A stretch of DNA of 64,000 bases from contig JAHQRK010000007.1 of NCBI GenBank assembly GCA_019828595.1, forward strand, positions 2,976,001 to 3,040,000, in the 5' to 3' direction. Below the pieces are notes generated by a model. That model was not told the DNA's origin. It worked only from the letters and a program-made list of their open reading frames with translations, and ran no database searches. Below are positions 1 to 10,733 of this stretch, in pieces. Source of the stretch: Aphanomyces cochlioides. Taxonomy: Eukaryota > Oomycota > Saprolegniomycetes > Saprolegniales > Verrucalvaceae. Position 1 is the first letter of the stretch. The number at the start of each line of letters is the position of its first letter. The position numbers and the translations under genes were made by a program.

Positions 1-1775
1 TGAGCTCTATGCCGACACCAACTAGCACATATTGCAGATCTATGGTTCAAAACCACGAACCCATTTTGGACTGTCACCCAAACCGGTGAAACTCCAGGAC
101 AACTCGAACGCTTTCCCTACGGTCACCGAGTGACATCTAGGGGTCTAGTGGGTGACTCCACCACTTATTACGACTAGCCAAAGCGTCAGAACGCCCTGAA
201 ACATCCTGGTTTGCTCGCAATCCTCAATCCAAAATGTCAACCACCCCTATCCACCGGCTACAAAACCTTAAGTCGGCTACAGGTCGCAAATCATTTCCAA
301 TCGACCGGCTACGACTCTTTTCCATCCTATCATGGCTAGACGAGTGTTTTAAGCCATCAAGAGCGATGATTGAAGCCCTGAAACCTACTTGCCGTCGCCC
401 CGACAACTTTTGGTGAAATGGTAAAACTCATCGGAATGGCTCCTGAATGCAAATCAACTCCGATCGTCCAACTTAGAGTTGGAGAGGCTCGAGAATGTCC
501 TCGCGAGGGATTTGAGCTATCAAGCACCATGATAGCAGCACAGGAACCCAACTTCCGATTCCAAACCATTTTGAGCCGATATGGCTCTAAAACGACCATC
601 GTAGCTCATTTCAGCCACACGACTCTGTATGCACCGATTAATATGGTGCGTACATCGCTACCCTTCATTGATGGAGGACACCAAGCATGGCTATCTATCT
701 CATAGCCGTTCGGAAGTTATGACTCCATCAAGTTTCGCCGCCGAGACGGCCGATTGGAAAAATCACTGGTTTTGGCTAGCGCTCTCCCGCTACACGCTAC
801 CTATGGCGATTCTAATGGTGCGCTATCCTTCGTACGTATCGTGGCTACGATCCTGCCAAGTGGCTCCATGGACCGTGGCGCCGTTCGAAATCCAGCTCCG
901 ACGATGCTCGCGCTCGAGACCTATCCGCGCATGGCGCATGTCAAAATGGCATCTCCCAAATATTTTACCCTGTTTATTATTTGTGGGAGGTTTTTCTCCA
1001 AATGCCCAACCCACAAGGGATTTTCCCTCTATCTCGCCACCATCAACTCCGATGAAGACGCTCCTGAAAACAACTTTGCTTGTCACGGAACGACCGACCT
1101 CGTTGATTTTTTTGGCTGGTCAAATCGTCCAAGAACATTTTATTTTGGATGGTATTTTCTCTCAAACCCAGCTTTTCCTATGGTTCCAGCGATTTAATTC
1201 GGCCTCCTGAGGTCGAATTAAATTGGCCACGACCTCTTTTGGATTTTTTGGGCTCCTACCCCTTACCAATTTATTTTCCTTGGGCCTGATTTTATTCTGT
1301 TTCGACCCTTTTGGCAATTTTTGGCCTTCTCGCCGGTCGATTTATTTATTCATGGATCGACCCAAACTCAAGCTTTTATTTACTTGGCCTTTTTCACTTC
1401 ATACCTTCCCTTGGAATTTTTATCAATACTTTTGTATACAAAATGTCAAATCCTTCATGGTCAACCTGAAATCGCATTGTATCTCGCCACCATCAACTCG
1501 GATCAATATGGTCATGAAAAGAAAGTTGCTTGTATGGCTCTTCTCTATACTGTTGATTTTTTCACAGTCTGAATCGCCTTGCAACATTTACTTTCTGCCA
1601 TGGTCCCTCCAAATTACCCCTCACCCAAGTCTATTTCGGTTAAGCAACACTGGACGATTTTCCACAAGAACCTTCCAAGGTCACATTTCGCAACACATAT
1701 TTATTATGCGACCTATGAAGCCAAAATCGAAAGTCTAGTTTGCGGCCCTTTTGGGCCATATTAATTCTTTAATAT
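1..1775. other. Non-coding stretch, no recognisable gene
   Basis: Open frames here are short and overlap on both strands, and none carries a motif I recognise. The sequence becomes T-rich after about 950. The only structure I see is a diverged direct repeat (listed separately). It may be old transposon debris, but I cannot assign a family. Confidence 0.5.
1031..1562. repeat. Diverged 82-bp direct repeat, 450 bp apart
   Basis: Positions 1031-1112 and 1481-1562 both open with ATCTCGCCACCATCAACTC, share TTGCTTGT in the middle and close with GTTGATTTTTT. They align over 82 bp without a net gap but with many substitutions. This looks like two old copies of one unit of about 450 bp, source unknown. 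Confidence 0.5.
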
Positions 1776-1831
1776 ACTCAGTTAACCGCTTTGCATGCGG
1801 AAGGCCCCGGGTTCAATCCCCGGCGTCTCCA
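1776..1831 (+). pseudogene. Truncated tRNA-Ala(TGC)
   Basis: The 3' half of a tRNA is clear. There is an anticodon loop TTTGCAT (anticodon TGC, alanine), a complete T arm (CCGGG stem, TTCAATC loop, CCCGG stem), the acceptor strand CGTCTCC and discriminator A at 1831, followed at once by a TTTTT pol III terminator. The 5' half is missing: only TACTCAGTT recalls the D arm, and no GGAGACG acceptor strand pairs with the 3' end. A deletion through the D stem would explain this. The B box is kept, so it could also be the head of a tRNA-derived SINE. Confidence 0.65.
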
Positions 1832-2307
1832 TTTTTAGCCTTTCATGGAGAAGTTCAACAGAATTTCATGGGGAAAACAGACTTTCTCCATGTGAGACAA
1901 CGGTCAGGGCACAAGTCAAACGACCCCCATGAACGGACAGTGTAGATCTCGGAATGCTATGAATTGTAGCATGTCTCGTGGTCAAGCTCACGAGAGGGTA
2001 ACTTAGCTTGGGGCATGAGAAATGCACTTTCCATCGCAGCAGGCTCGACAGCTTGTTTTGGCATGGGGTGAACAGTGTTGTACGAGTGATGTAGGAGCGA
2101 GGGCGTCCCCAGCCCCAGACAGCAACGCAAAAGCACAAAAGGTGGGAGATCTGAGCGCTCACGTTAAAAATGTCTTTGTTATGGTGGAGTGTAGTACTAT
2201 TAATAGACCCTCGATGCAATCACGGCAAGGTGGATCGAGAGGGTTCAACCCCTGCACGCCTCAATAGTTTAAACCCTGGTTTATAACCCCTGCACAAGAC
2301 CAAGATC
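1832..2307. other. Intergenic, no gene seen
   Basis: No open frame here looks coding. A B-box-like string lies near 2241-2253 but no tRNA fold can be built around it. Confidence 0.4.
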
Positions 2308-3773
2308 TCAAAGATAAAGTTGCGCGATCGCCAGCGATGTCGCTAGAGAAAGGACGAGATCATGGCCTGGACAGACAACGTACGTATAATGCCTCAACGA
2401 AGACGGCGGTGCGCCTGTCACTGGATCGATCGATGTCGAGGGTTTGAATGTCCCGATGGAATACGTCAAGCCTTGGGCGTCAACGCCGATCCATTCCAAT
2501 TCTTGGAGAGGGTTGGTTGAAATCGGACGGCTGTGGTGCCGTCGCTTGCGCAGTTGGAAGTTCGACAGGCCGAGGACGAGTCCACTGGAAAGATGGCCTT
2601 GACATGCTGTCAGCTGTATGTTGGAGACATCGGAGGAGTCGTTCGCGAAGCGCATGGCGAGCAAGACGTCCTGCACTGACGATTGATCTCTCGATATTGT
2701 TCCAGCGTGTGTCATGCAACAAGGTACAGCCCGTCGAATGACCAAACCTTGCGGCGCCGTCACGATGCTAGCGACTATTGTCCCGGACGTCGCATCCACA
2801 AGAGTCCAGTTGTCACGAACGACAAAATAGAATTTGCCACCGGGACCGACAACATGGCCACTGCCGCTACCAATTCCGCGGCTCTTTTGCGGCAGCATGA
2901 TATGGAATTCCTACGCAGAGAATTCCATGAGCTCTGTGTTGCTGCGATATGAGCGAGACTTGCCATGTCGTGGTCAAAGATGACGAGTGGTAAGCGCAAA
3001 GGCTGCGAGCAATCGTACATGTGTCGTAGTTCCATGAGACGAGCTGCCATCGACGCGTACTCCCAGTCGTGGATGTGCATGGCATGGACTACCGTCCGCA
3101 TCTGGCGCATGGCTTTATGTCGGACTTGAGCCAAGCGTTGCCTCGACACGTGCATCTGAAACGCGAGTTCGAGCAGTGTCTGGCGCTCCATGAGTTTGAG
3201 ATCGAGGCAGTCGTGGAGGATTGGATCGGCGAGGATGCGCGGCGTGTCAAAGGCATACCGGAGGAGTTCGAGCACGAGGACCGCGGCACGTTTGCGTCCG
3301 ACGAGCCACACTTGGTACGGATGGGGAATATGGAGATGGGCCAATTCGTGGTGTTCTGGTGACATTCGGAGTGAGTCAAGTAGATGTCTCGCAAGCTTGA
3401 CGGTCAAGTGGAGATAGCGCGCAAAGGAAAAGACGCTCGTGCTCCCGCCGTCGTCGTTGCTGTTGATATGGACACATTCGACAAAGTAGGTAAAGATGCC
3501 ATCGTCGATACACCGGAGTGCAATGAGAAACCGAATGGACGGCTTGGAATCCACGAGAGGCGGCAAAAAGACCGCCGGCGGGAGATATGGCCTTGCAGCC
3601 AACGGCACGTACCATTCAACACCGTACAAGCCCATCCTGCATGACGACAGAGGTGCTTCCGACTCTGGAGCCGCTCGAGTCGACAACGAGAGCATCCTTC
3701 CTGCAGACGTTTCAGAAATGGAAGATCGGTCGAAGGACCGACGACAGACATTTCGGAAGAACAATCTCATCAT
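2308..3773 (-). CDS. Unknown protein with a frame change
   Basis: I do not recognise this protein. The ATG at 3773 opens a 332-residue frame rich in Leu, His and Arg with helical stretches. Around 2,900 the plausible coding sense moves to a second frame that runs to a stop at 2308 and reads as a beta-rich domain (for example DNWTLVDATSGTIVAS). The two together would give about 480 residues. I could not find a phase-compatible 40-50 nt intron, so the break is either an unusual intron or a real frameshift. A 27-bp inverted repeat sits exactly there. The ATG is only 26 bp downstream of the GH81 stop codon on the same strand, so the true start or promoter may differ. The reality of the gene is moderate and its function is unknown. 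Confidence 0.45.
2902..2928. repeat. Perfect inverted repeat at the frame change
   Basis: ATGGAATTC and GAATTCCAT form 9-bp arms around a 9-nt loop (2911-2919). It coincides with the point where the minus-strand gene changes frame, so it may mark a small rearrangement. Confidence 0.7.
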
Positions 3774-3799
3774 GTTGGACTCACGTTAAGGAGGAGAAG

Positions 3800-5971
3800 C
3801 TAAGAAATGTACCGAGAAGCTGCCATGTAGAGAGCCCACGACCGCGTCAAGCCATCATCGAGCGCGACCGTTTGAAGTTTCTCCATTGCAGTTTGAGGAT
3901 CAATCGCGGCGTAGTTGGTGTACAACAACGAGAGCCATGGATTCATCATCAAGTTGTCCGCGACGATCGACGTCAGCGCCAAGACATCCGTCCATTCTTC
4001 CTGTACAAAGCGTTCCGAACGCACATACTCTGTCGCGGGCGAGACGGGAATCATCTGAATGCCGTGGATGCACCACTTGTCCGGACTGAACCACGTCGCG
4101 TAGTCGACCTTGTTGTCAAAGAAGATGCCGGGGACTTTGTTGGGAAGGATCTCCTTTGGATGGACGCGGTTGGCCGAGTCCATCAAGAAGTACGTGTTGA
4201 TCGCACGGGCATTGACGGTCAGCATGAGTCGACCGAGCCGCTCAAGCGCTGGCTGCTTGGTCACTTGGCCAAAGAGAAGCGCGCCGTAGTGGAAGTTGGT
4301 CTCCTCGGACGTACTCTCTTGGTCTTTGCCGTCCGCCAAGGCTGTGATCCCATGCGAGTACGAATGGCCGCGGTACCAGTCAAACATGCGGAAGACGGGG
4401 AACTTGGCATCGGCGGCGTTGTCATTCGCAACGTCGCGGATGAGGATTTGAATGCGGCGATTGAGCAAGTCTAAGTTCTTCATGGTCGGGTGGACGAGGT
4501 TGGCGATGGCGGCCGTGACGATCCAGTAGCCGTAGTGGTAATGGTGGTCGTTGTAGACGGTGTTGCCAAAGTCGGCGTTCAAGTCGTTGACGGCAAACCC
4601 TTGCGAGCTCACGACGCCCTTGTAGACGGTGTCGTACACGAGCGGGTACTTCCAAGAGTTGGCGACGAACGGCGCCAAGATCGTCTCCAGTTTGACGCGG
4701 CATTGCGCGAGGAGCGACTTGTCATTGCCCACGACGGAGGCGTCACTGGCCATGAGGCAGAGCGAGGCGTACTTTTGCGCCGCCTTGCCGTTGAAATAGT
4801 ACGAACCATCGAGTGGCAACGACCACGCGGCGCCAATGTCGTTCTTGAGGTTCTTGAGGAGGTTGGTCTTGCTCACGCGGTCCGCCGTCGGCTTTTGGCG
4901 TGGATAGAAGCCAGGGTTGGCCAGTGTCGGCTCGAGCAACTTCCACACCGGCGGCGTCGTCTTGGTCGCGAAGGGGAGCATGCGGCCGCGCGTCGTCGAG
5001 TCGAGCGTGCTCAAGCCTTGGACGGCCGTGGCGGTCGCGCCGTCGATCGAGTCGCTGTGGTGCGTCAATGCGAAATGCAGCAGACCGTTCGAGCAAGCGC
5101 CTTGCGTCGTCCATGCAAACGTGTAGTCGGTCGTGGCCGTGGTCACTTTACCGCCTTGGACTGTGCAGTCCTTGTACTTGTCATAGACCGCGACGTCGGC
5201 GGCGACTTTGGCCATCGCGACTTGGACCGTGCCGCTGAATGGCGCCGTCGCGATGAGCTGCGAGTTGTGGTGGAGAAGCGTGATGGAGCTGGAGGTGTAG
5301 ACGACCCACGTCTGTGCGTTGTTCATCGCGATGGTGAACGTGGTGCCGCTGATCGTCTGGCCTTCCGAGAGCTTCTGGTCGTTCACGGCGGTGATGGCAT
5401 GTTCCGTCGACAGAATCGGCGACAGCTGCGTGTACTTGGCGGTCACGAACGCCATGCCACTCACGAGTGTGGCTTCCATCGATCCCGTTCCCGAGGCGGC
5501 GTCCTTGCGGATGCTGACGCCCAAGTCGTCCCATTTCATCACGCGGAAGCTCGTGGCGTCGGCACGCGCCGATTCCGCCGCCGAGAGCGTCAAGTCGTTG
5601 ATGAAAGCGTGGAGGTAGTAGCGATTCGCATTGCCATTGCCAGAGGAGCCGCCAAAGGCGCGCGTCGACGCTGGATACGAGATCTGGAGACCCGTCGGCA
5701 GGGGCGCGATCGCATATGGGTTGGTCCACACGCGGAGGACTTCCTTGGCGTCTTTGCCGGTCGAGATGAGATTGCCCCACCATCGATTCGTCGGGATGGG
5801 AATGTCACCGACGGACGCATCCAAGTTGCGCGGCGGTGCAAAGCCTTTCTGCGCCATAGAGAGGTTGAAAAGCGTCGAGGGAGCTTCCAGCGTAAATGGG
5901 ATCGTGATCGTGTCGTTGTCAGCGACGGCGGCAGCAGCCATGACGGCAAGCAAGCTAAAGGTGCAACGCAT
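3800..5971 (-). CDS. Secreted endo-1,3-beta-glucanase, GH81
   Basis: A 723-residue enzyme, the usual size for glycoside hydrolase family 81, which cleaves internal beta-1,3-glucan bonds by inversion. The start at 5971 (MRCTFSLLAVM) opens a signal peptide ending near VADN. The longer frame upstream begins with GTG and adds nothing. N-terminal family features include PIPTNRWWGN. The catalytic region has NDHHYHYGYW, carrying the acid-side residues, and later ESTSEETNFHYG with the family's catalytic glutamates. It should act outside the cell or in the wall. Oomycete walls are themselves beta-1,3/1,6-glucan, so growth remodelling is the likeliest role. No intron is needed. The long open frame on the opposite strand is a GC-rich shadow. 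Confidence 0.93.
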   Translation of the reverse strand: MRCTFSLLAVMAAAAVADNDTITIPFTLEAPSTLFNLSMAQKGFAPPRNLDASVGDIPIPTNRWWGNLISTGKDAKEVLRVWTNPYAIAPLPTGLQISYPASTRAFGGSSGNGNANRYYLHAFINDLTLSAAESARADATSFRVMKWDDLGVSIRKDAASGTGSMEATLVSGMAFVTAKYTQLSPILSTEHAITAVNDQKLSEGQTISGTTFTIAMNNAQTWVVYTSSSITLLHHNSQLIATAPFSGTVQVAMAKVAADVAVYDKYKDCTVQGGKVTTATTDYTFAWTTQGACSNGLLHFALTHHSDSIDGATATAVQGLSTLDSTTRGRMLPFATKTTPPVWKLLEPTLANPGFYPRQKPTADRVSKTNLLKNLKNDIGAAWSLPLDGSYYFNGKAAQKYASLCLMASDASVVGNDKSLLAQCRVKLETILAPFVANSWKYPLVYDTVYKGVVSSQGFAVNDLNADFGNTVYNDHHYHYGYWIVTAAIANLVHPTMKNLDLLNRRIQILIRDVANDNAADAKFPVFRMFDWYRGHSYSHGITALADGKDQESTSEETNFHYGALLFGQVTKQPALERLGRLMLTVNARAINTYFLMDSANRVHPKEILPNKVPGIFFDNKVDYATWFSPDKWCIHGIQMIPVSPATEYVRSERFVQEEWTDVLALTSIVADNLMMNPWLSLLYTNYAAIDPQTAMEKLQTVALDDGLTRSWALYMAASRYIS

Positions 5972-6442
5972 GGCGATGGACGTCCGGGGTAAATTCAACA
6001 CTGAGTCAAAAGTTGACAGCCACCACGGGGTGAGTCAAGCGGGGATAGGCAGCCCGAATCTGGCGTGCGCGTTGTGTTGACGACGCGTAGGTGTGGCCAC
6101 GAATGCATCAGCGAGCAAGTAACACCGTGACGTCATGTGTTCTCGATGACCTCTCGACGTCGAGTTGGACATTCGCAGCGTCGTGTGTTTCGACGATGGC
6201 AATCATCGTCTCTCCAACTCGTTGTATGCATCTTTCAAGTCTATAAGGCGATGCCGCATGTCACAATGCTCGTCGACTTGATATTGGCGGCGCAGTCCAT
6301 GCGGTTCCATGCGTTCGTGCATGGAAATCGCTGGCGACGACGATCGGTCGTTCGTTCGTTGGACAATATGAATCGAGGAACTTGATTGGTCGAAAAAATA
6401 ACGGACGTTGATTTGATTGGCTGGAATTCATAACCGAACTAC
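5972..6442. promoter_or_regulatory. Upstream region of GH81, downstream of channel A
   Basis: This 471-bp gap contains the GH81 promoter (leftward) and the 3' end of channel A. No TATA box or conserved box stands out. Confidence 0.4.
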
Positions 6443-7888
6443 TCATACCACGTTGGGCACAACATGATGGAATTTGTCAAAGTCGATGAGCGGGCCTTGC
6501 GTGACGGGATCGCGCGACACACAGCGCTCGAATGCATGGTGCCATTGCAGGTCGTGTGGTGTATACGAGTAGCGTGCCTGGAATCGCGACAATTAAATAC
6601 CAAGGGGACGCGAAACGGAACCATACCTGCATGGTGTTGCCAGTCATGGCGTCCGTGCCTTCGAGAATGACGACGATTTCAAGTTCCGAGAGAAGAAGAT
6701 GCTGCTCAATCTGGTCCTGAGTCGGCTGCTCCACTTCGCTAGCTTGATTGTAATCACGATTGCCGTTGTCGTGGTCCACCGCTCGTTGAGGCGGCTCGGG
6801 GAATCCTGGCGTTGTCGACGCTTCATGAACAAAGGGAAGACACTGCGGAGGAAACAGTGGACTCCATGGATCAATGCGATGGACAACCATCTGCGGTAGC
6901 GCCATGAGGAGAACGCCGCCTAATTCATCGTCGGGCTGTTGCAAGCGCATCGGATGGGGCTGGAAGAGCAATTCCGACTCGCCGTCAGCACTAATGTCGT
7001 TGCGCACGGCGTAGCAACGAACATGCGCTTCCACAAGCTAGCCCTCAAAGTTAGATGGAGGACAGAGAGAGAGCGCAGTCTACTTGGTGACGACGACGTT
7101 CGCACACTTGAAACATGAGGTAGTACTCCCCGCGGATCTCACGGACGACGGCGACTTCAGAGAAGATGATCGAGTTCGCACGTTTCTATTGTCGGCAATG
7201 AGGATGGTCAGAGTTTTTCGGCGTACCGTGGCTCGAGCAAAGCGGACAAAGAACATGCCGACGCAAATGCTGTTGAGAAAGATGCCGCCGATGGATTCCA
7301 CGGTCAATAGCAGCGCCATGGACGAACACCCGCCGTAGAAAATGTCGTTGGTCGGCGCACCGTATCCGATGGTCATCTACAAAGTCGTCAAGACCACGGA
7401 CTTGGAAGAATGGTAGGCTACGATCGTCTCCACGGAGAAGATGTACGCTTCCATGATTGTCGTGATGCCGACGTTGCAGCGTTCGTCATGACGGGAGACG
7501 GCGTAGTAGCAGACCGCAAAGAAGAAAACCACAGCAGTGTACTACAGCTCGATTCAGCGTCGGTAGAGACTCGGAGGTTGGACTCACCACGACAAAGATG
7601 CCGTACAAGATGCGAGACGTGCTCGTGTTGACAATCGTGTGGAAGAGATCATCCCAGTAGATCTTGCGCCAATTCCCGCCGACGCGAGTCACGCTGAGGG
7701 AGAACAAGTAAGAGAGGGCAAGACAGCTGCGAGTACTTGTAGAGTCCACGAGTCGCGCGAGGCTGTTTTCCATGGGGTTCAAACGCTCCGCCTCGATCGA
7801 CAAGGCGAGTGAGGGGAGCATTCACATAGCCGTGGTTGGAAATGGACGAGTAGTCGGCCTTCTTCCCTTGTAAGAGCGGCTTGTGCAT
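6443..7888 (-). CDS. Inward-rectifier K+ channel A
   Basis: Seven exons: 7888-7737, 7693-7588, 7541-7422, 7376-7227, 7185-7084, 7037-6627 and 6577-6443. The introns are 41-49 nt, all GT..AG, and the product is 391 residues. It has the Kir plan: N-terminal cytoplasmic segment, slide-helix region (WRKIYWDDLFHT), TM1, pore with the K+ filter TIGYG, TM2 (GIFLNSICVGMFFVRF) and the C-terminal immunoglobulin-like domain (VEAHVRCYAVR, then VVHRIDPWSPLFP). Two such TM helices per subunit imply a tetrameric plasma-membrane channel. The start is the first ATG in the exon that aligns with channel C, so a further upstream exon cannot be excluded. It is transcribed away from channel B across a 536-bp gap. 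Confidence 0.88.
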
Positions 7889-8424
7889 GCTGAAATTGTA
7901 AATAATCCAGACGCGATCGAGGCAGGCAGAGCGTCTGCCACGACTATACGAGAGGTTGTTCGTCCCAACACCTGGCCTCTACATGACCAAAGACCATCGG
8001 AAACGTCGGGAAACGCCGCGAGGATTTGATTCGAGGCAGCTTGGGAGTAACAGAGAGCGATCCAAGCAAGGAACACCAGTCGATTTCGCCTCCAAGGACG
8101 CAGTCGTCGTCAGTGTACACTGTACAGCGGTACCGTAGGCGGTATCTCTACGATCCAGCACAGATCCCAATGACGACCAAGAATACCATGATATCCTGTG
8201 TAATAATAAAATCAAAATATTAATTAAGACTTGATTAAAGAATTGAAATGCATGATTTTTATTTTATAAATATCTGGTCGCGGTGAAAATCACTCCGGCA
8301 TAGTATCGTCCAGTCACTTGAAGATTCGAGATTTATATGGAAATTTGTATACAAGGTGAAGTTCAACGAGTTGGACTAAAGATGCCAAGCGGATTTACTT
8401 GTCAAGAAGAACGGCGGGAGGAAG
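7889..8424. promoter_or_regulatory. Divergent promoter region between channels A and B
   Basis: This 536-bp region separates the starts of two head-to-head Kir genes and so must carry both promoters unless 5' exons were missed. It contains an AT-rich core at about 8195-8275 with runs such as TATTAATTAA. No shared box was found by eye. Confidence 0.45.
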
Positions 8425-10023
8425 ATGCAGACAGCGTCTGAAGACGAGCGCCATTTGCTCGAGAAGCACGTCGAGATCAACTTGACAAGCGGACATACGT
8501 TTGATGATCCATCCCAGCCACGGAAGCGATACGCGCGAATCCTCGACCGCGATGGGTACTTCGACCACGATGGAGTCCCGACGACGACGGGATCTTACAA
8601 GTACGCGATCCTCCGCATGAGAAATGACATGATGTGCCATGAACAGCATCAAGCGCACCGGCGGGAACTGGAAAAAGATCTACTGGGACGATCTCTTCCA
8701 CACGATTATTAACACACGCACGACTCGCGTCATTGTCGGTGTGTTTGTCGCGGTACGATTCATTCACTCTCGGTTTCTTGTGACTCGGCGATGGGTGCTA
8801 GTATGCTATTGTCATCTTCCTCTTTGCGCTTTGCTATCGATACATCTCTGTGAACGATCCGCGATGCAATGTCGGCATTTCGACGCTCATGGAAGCCTAC
8901 ATTTTCTCCGTCGAGACAATCGTATGCTCCTGGAAGGCTTTCCTTGGATTGACATGGTTGTGGTAGATGACTATCGGGTATGGTGCTCCCACCAATGATA
9001 TTTTCTACGGTGGATGTGGATCGATGGCTGTGATCTTGACGCTCGAATCATTCTCGGGAATCTTCTTGGACGCAGTGTGCATTGGCATGTTCTTCGTGCG
9101 CTTTTCTCGAGCTACGGTGTGGCTCGTCCATTGATATCGAGTGTCTAACCACTTGTTAGACTCGAGCATGCTCAATCATCTTCTCCAACTATGCTGTGAT
9201 TCGCAAAATCCGTGGCGACTACTACTTCATGTTTCAAGTCTGTGAGCGCCGCAAGCATCAAGTACCAGCCATGCCGCATTCCAATCTTGACTCATAGCTG
9301 TAGCTTGCAGAAGCACATGTCAGGTGCTACGCTGTGCGTCATGAAATCAGCCCCGACGGAACCGAGGAAGCACTTTTTCAAACCCACCACATGCGCATTC
9401 AGCAGCCAGATGACGACATAGGAGCTTTCCTTCTCATGGCGTTGCCTCAAGTTGTGGTACGCATCCGAGGTCAATTCTTCGGCATGTCTCGATCATATAG
9501 GTCCATCGCATTGATCAATGGAGTCCAATGTTTCCCCGAGAGTGTATCCCCGATGAATACTATGCTTCAACGTGTCCTGCCTTCCCAGGTTGTTACCCTT
9601 TCCCACGTTTCCCTGAGTGGTTTCTTGACATTTAGATCCGTCGCAGCGTGCAATCGACCACGAAAACGGCAATCGCGACTACAATCCTGGAAGCGTTGTG
9701 CCTGACAAACCAACGCAAGCACAGATCGAAAAGCATTTGGCCCAGTCCGAGCTCGAAGTCGTCGTCATTCTTGAAGGAACGGACAGCACGACGGGCAACA
9801 CGATGCAGGTAAAAGACTCGTTGCCTGTCTTTTCCGATGCCAATCGGGCGAATAGGCGCGTTTCTCCTACACATCGCACGACATCAAGTGGCACCATACA
9901 TTTGCGCGATGCGTCAGTCGTCACCCCACGACAAACGGCGCACTCATCGACTTTGACAAGTTCCATGACCTCTCTCCCGCCCCTCTGGATTGCGCGCGTC
10001 CTGTGTCAGTTTCGGTATTTTGA
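8425..10023 (+). CDS. Inward-rectifier K+ channel B
   Basis: Nine exons: 8425-8600, 8647-8752, 8802-8921, 8967-9116, 9160-9261, 9304-9456, 9501-9588, 9636-9808 and 9856-10023. They encode 411 residues and the introns are 42-49 nt. Exons 2-5 have exactly the same lengths as in channel A (106, 120, 150 and 102 nt). The filter TIGYG opens exon 4, TM2 follows, and exon 6 starts the cytoplasmic domain (AEAHVRCYAVR). Two introns in the C-terminal domain, at 9457 and 9589, are absent from channels A and C. Role as for the family: inwardly rectifying K+ flux that sets the resting potential. The region starting VVHRID and the C-terminal exon (SYTSHDIKWHHTF) align with the paralogues, so the gene looks functional. 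Confidence 0.9.
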
Positions 10024-10733
10024 AAAATGATATTCTGTGTGTACTTTCTGTGTTCCACATTGAACCCGCGGGTCGAACCTTCTGAACTGAATATGGAATT
10101 GAACCCAAACAAAGATCTGGGGCTCGCGCTGAGACGTCACTTCCCTGGATAATCAATGCCTGCGATCATCACTGAGTGACAGAACTAGTCGTCTTCTTCC
10201 CTAGGAGCATAGTATAGGATCTCCTACCCTTCGTCTCGTGGCGCCAGCGATGCAATCTGCGCATTGGGGACCAGCAGTCAAGGCAAGCCTCCAATGGCTT
10301 CCTGGCTTGGACAACTTGGGGAGAAATATATGTACAAGCTTTGAATGCGAGAGACAACGCAAAGATTATCGTAGACGTTGGTCATCATGTGGAGGGCATG
10401 ATGAACGGGGACAATGGTTCAATCGGGGAATTTGGATCTCGATGTTTCGAGCTCATTTCGATGCTACGTACAATAATTGCTTGACACAGACGCTCGCCGT
10501 ACAGTTGAATATAGCTGCGCGTTCCTTGAGCCACGACTTTGATCGAGGGATCGCTCTGAGTTCTCTCTCCAACGTCGTCGATATCTTTGATCGCGGCGAT
10601 CTCGGTGTGAACCCGCGGGGCGAAAAAATTGAACCCGCGTGTTCAAACATGGCAAATTCGATTTTTCAAATTTCGAATTTCATTTATTTTATACAAAAAA
10701 ATTGTATGGTGAGAAGAGAGTCGAAGTTTGTAC
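10024..10733. other. Intergenic region with a possible transposase remnant and GC-box repeats
   Basis: Near 10302-10331 the sequence encodes WLPGLDNLG, matching WVPGLDRLG of the neighbouring transposase-derived gene. The surrounding frame is closed by stops, so this may be a decayed paralogue. TGAACCCGCG occurs at 10061, 10608 and 10630. The first two copies extend over 17 bp with one mismatch. Nothing else is recognisable. Confidence 0.35.

Noticed and set aside
2229..2260. Possible second tRNA (GGGTTCAACCCC string)
   Set aside because: It resembles a B box, but no anticodon or acceptor stem can be built around it.
4490..5992. 500-codon plus-strand open frame over GH81
   Set aside because: It is a GC-rich antisense shadow: Arg/Val/Asp-rich with no motifs, while the minus strand has clear GH81 motifs.
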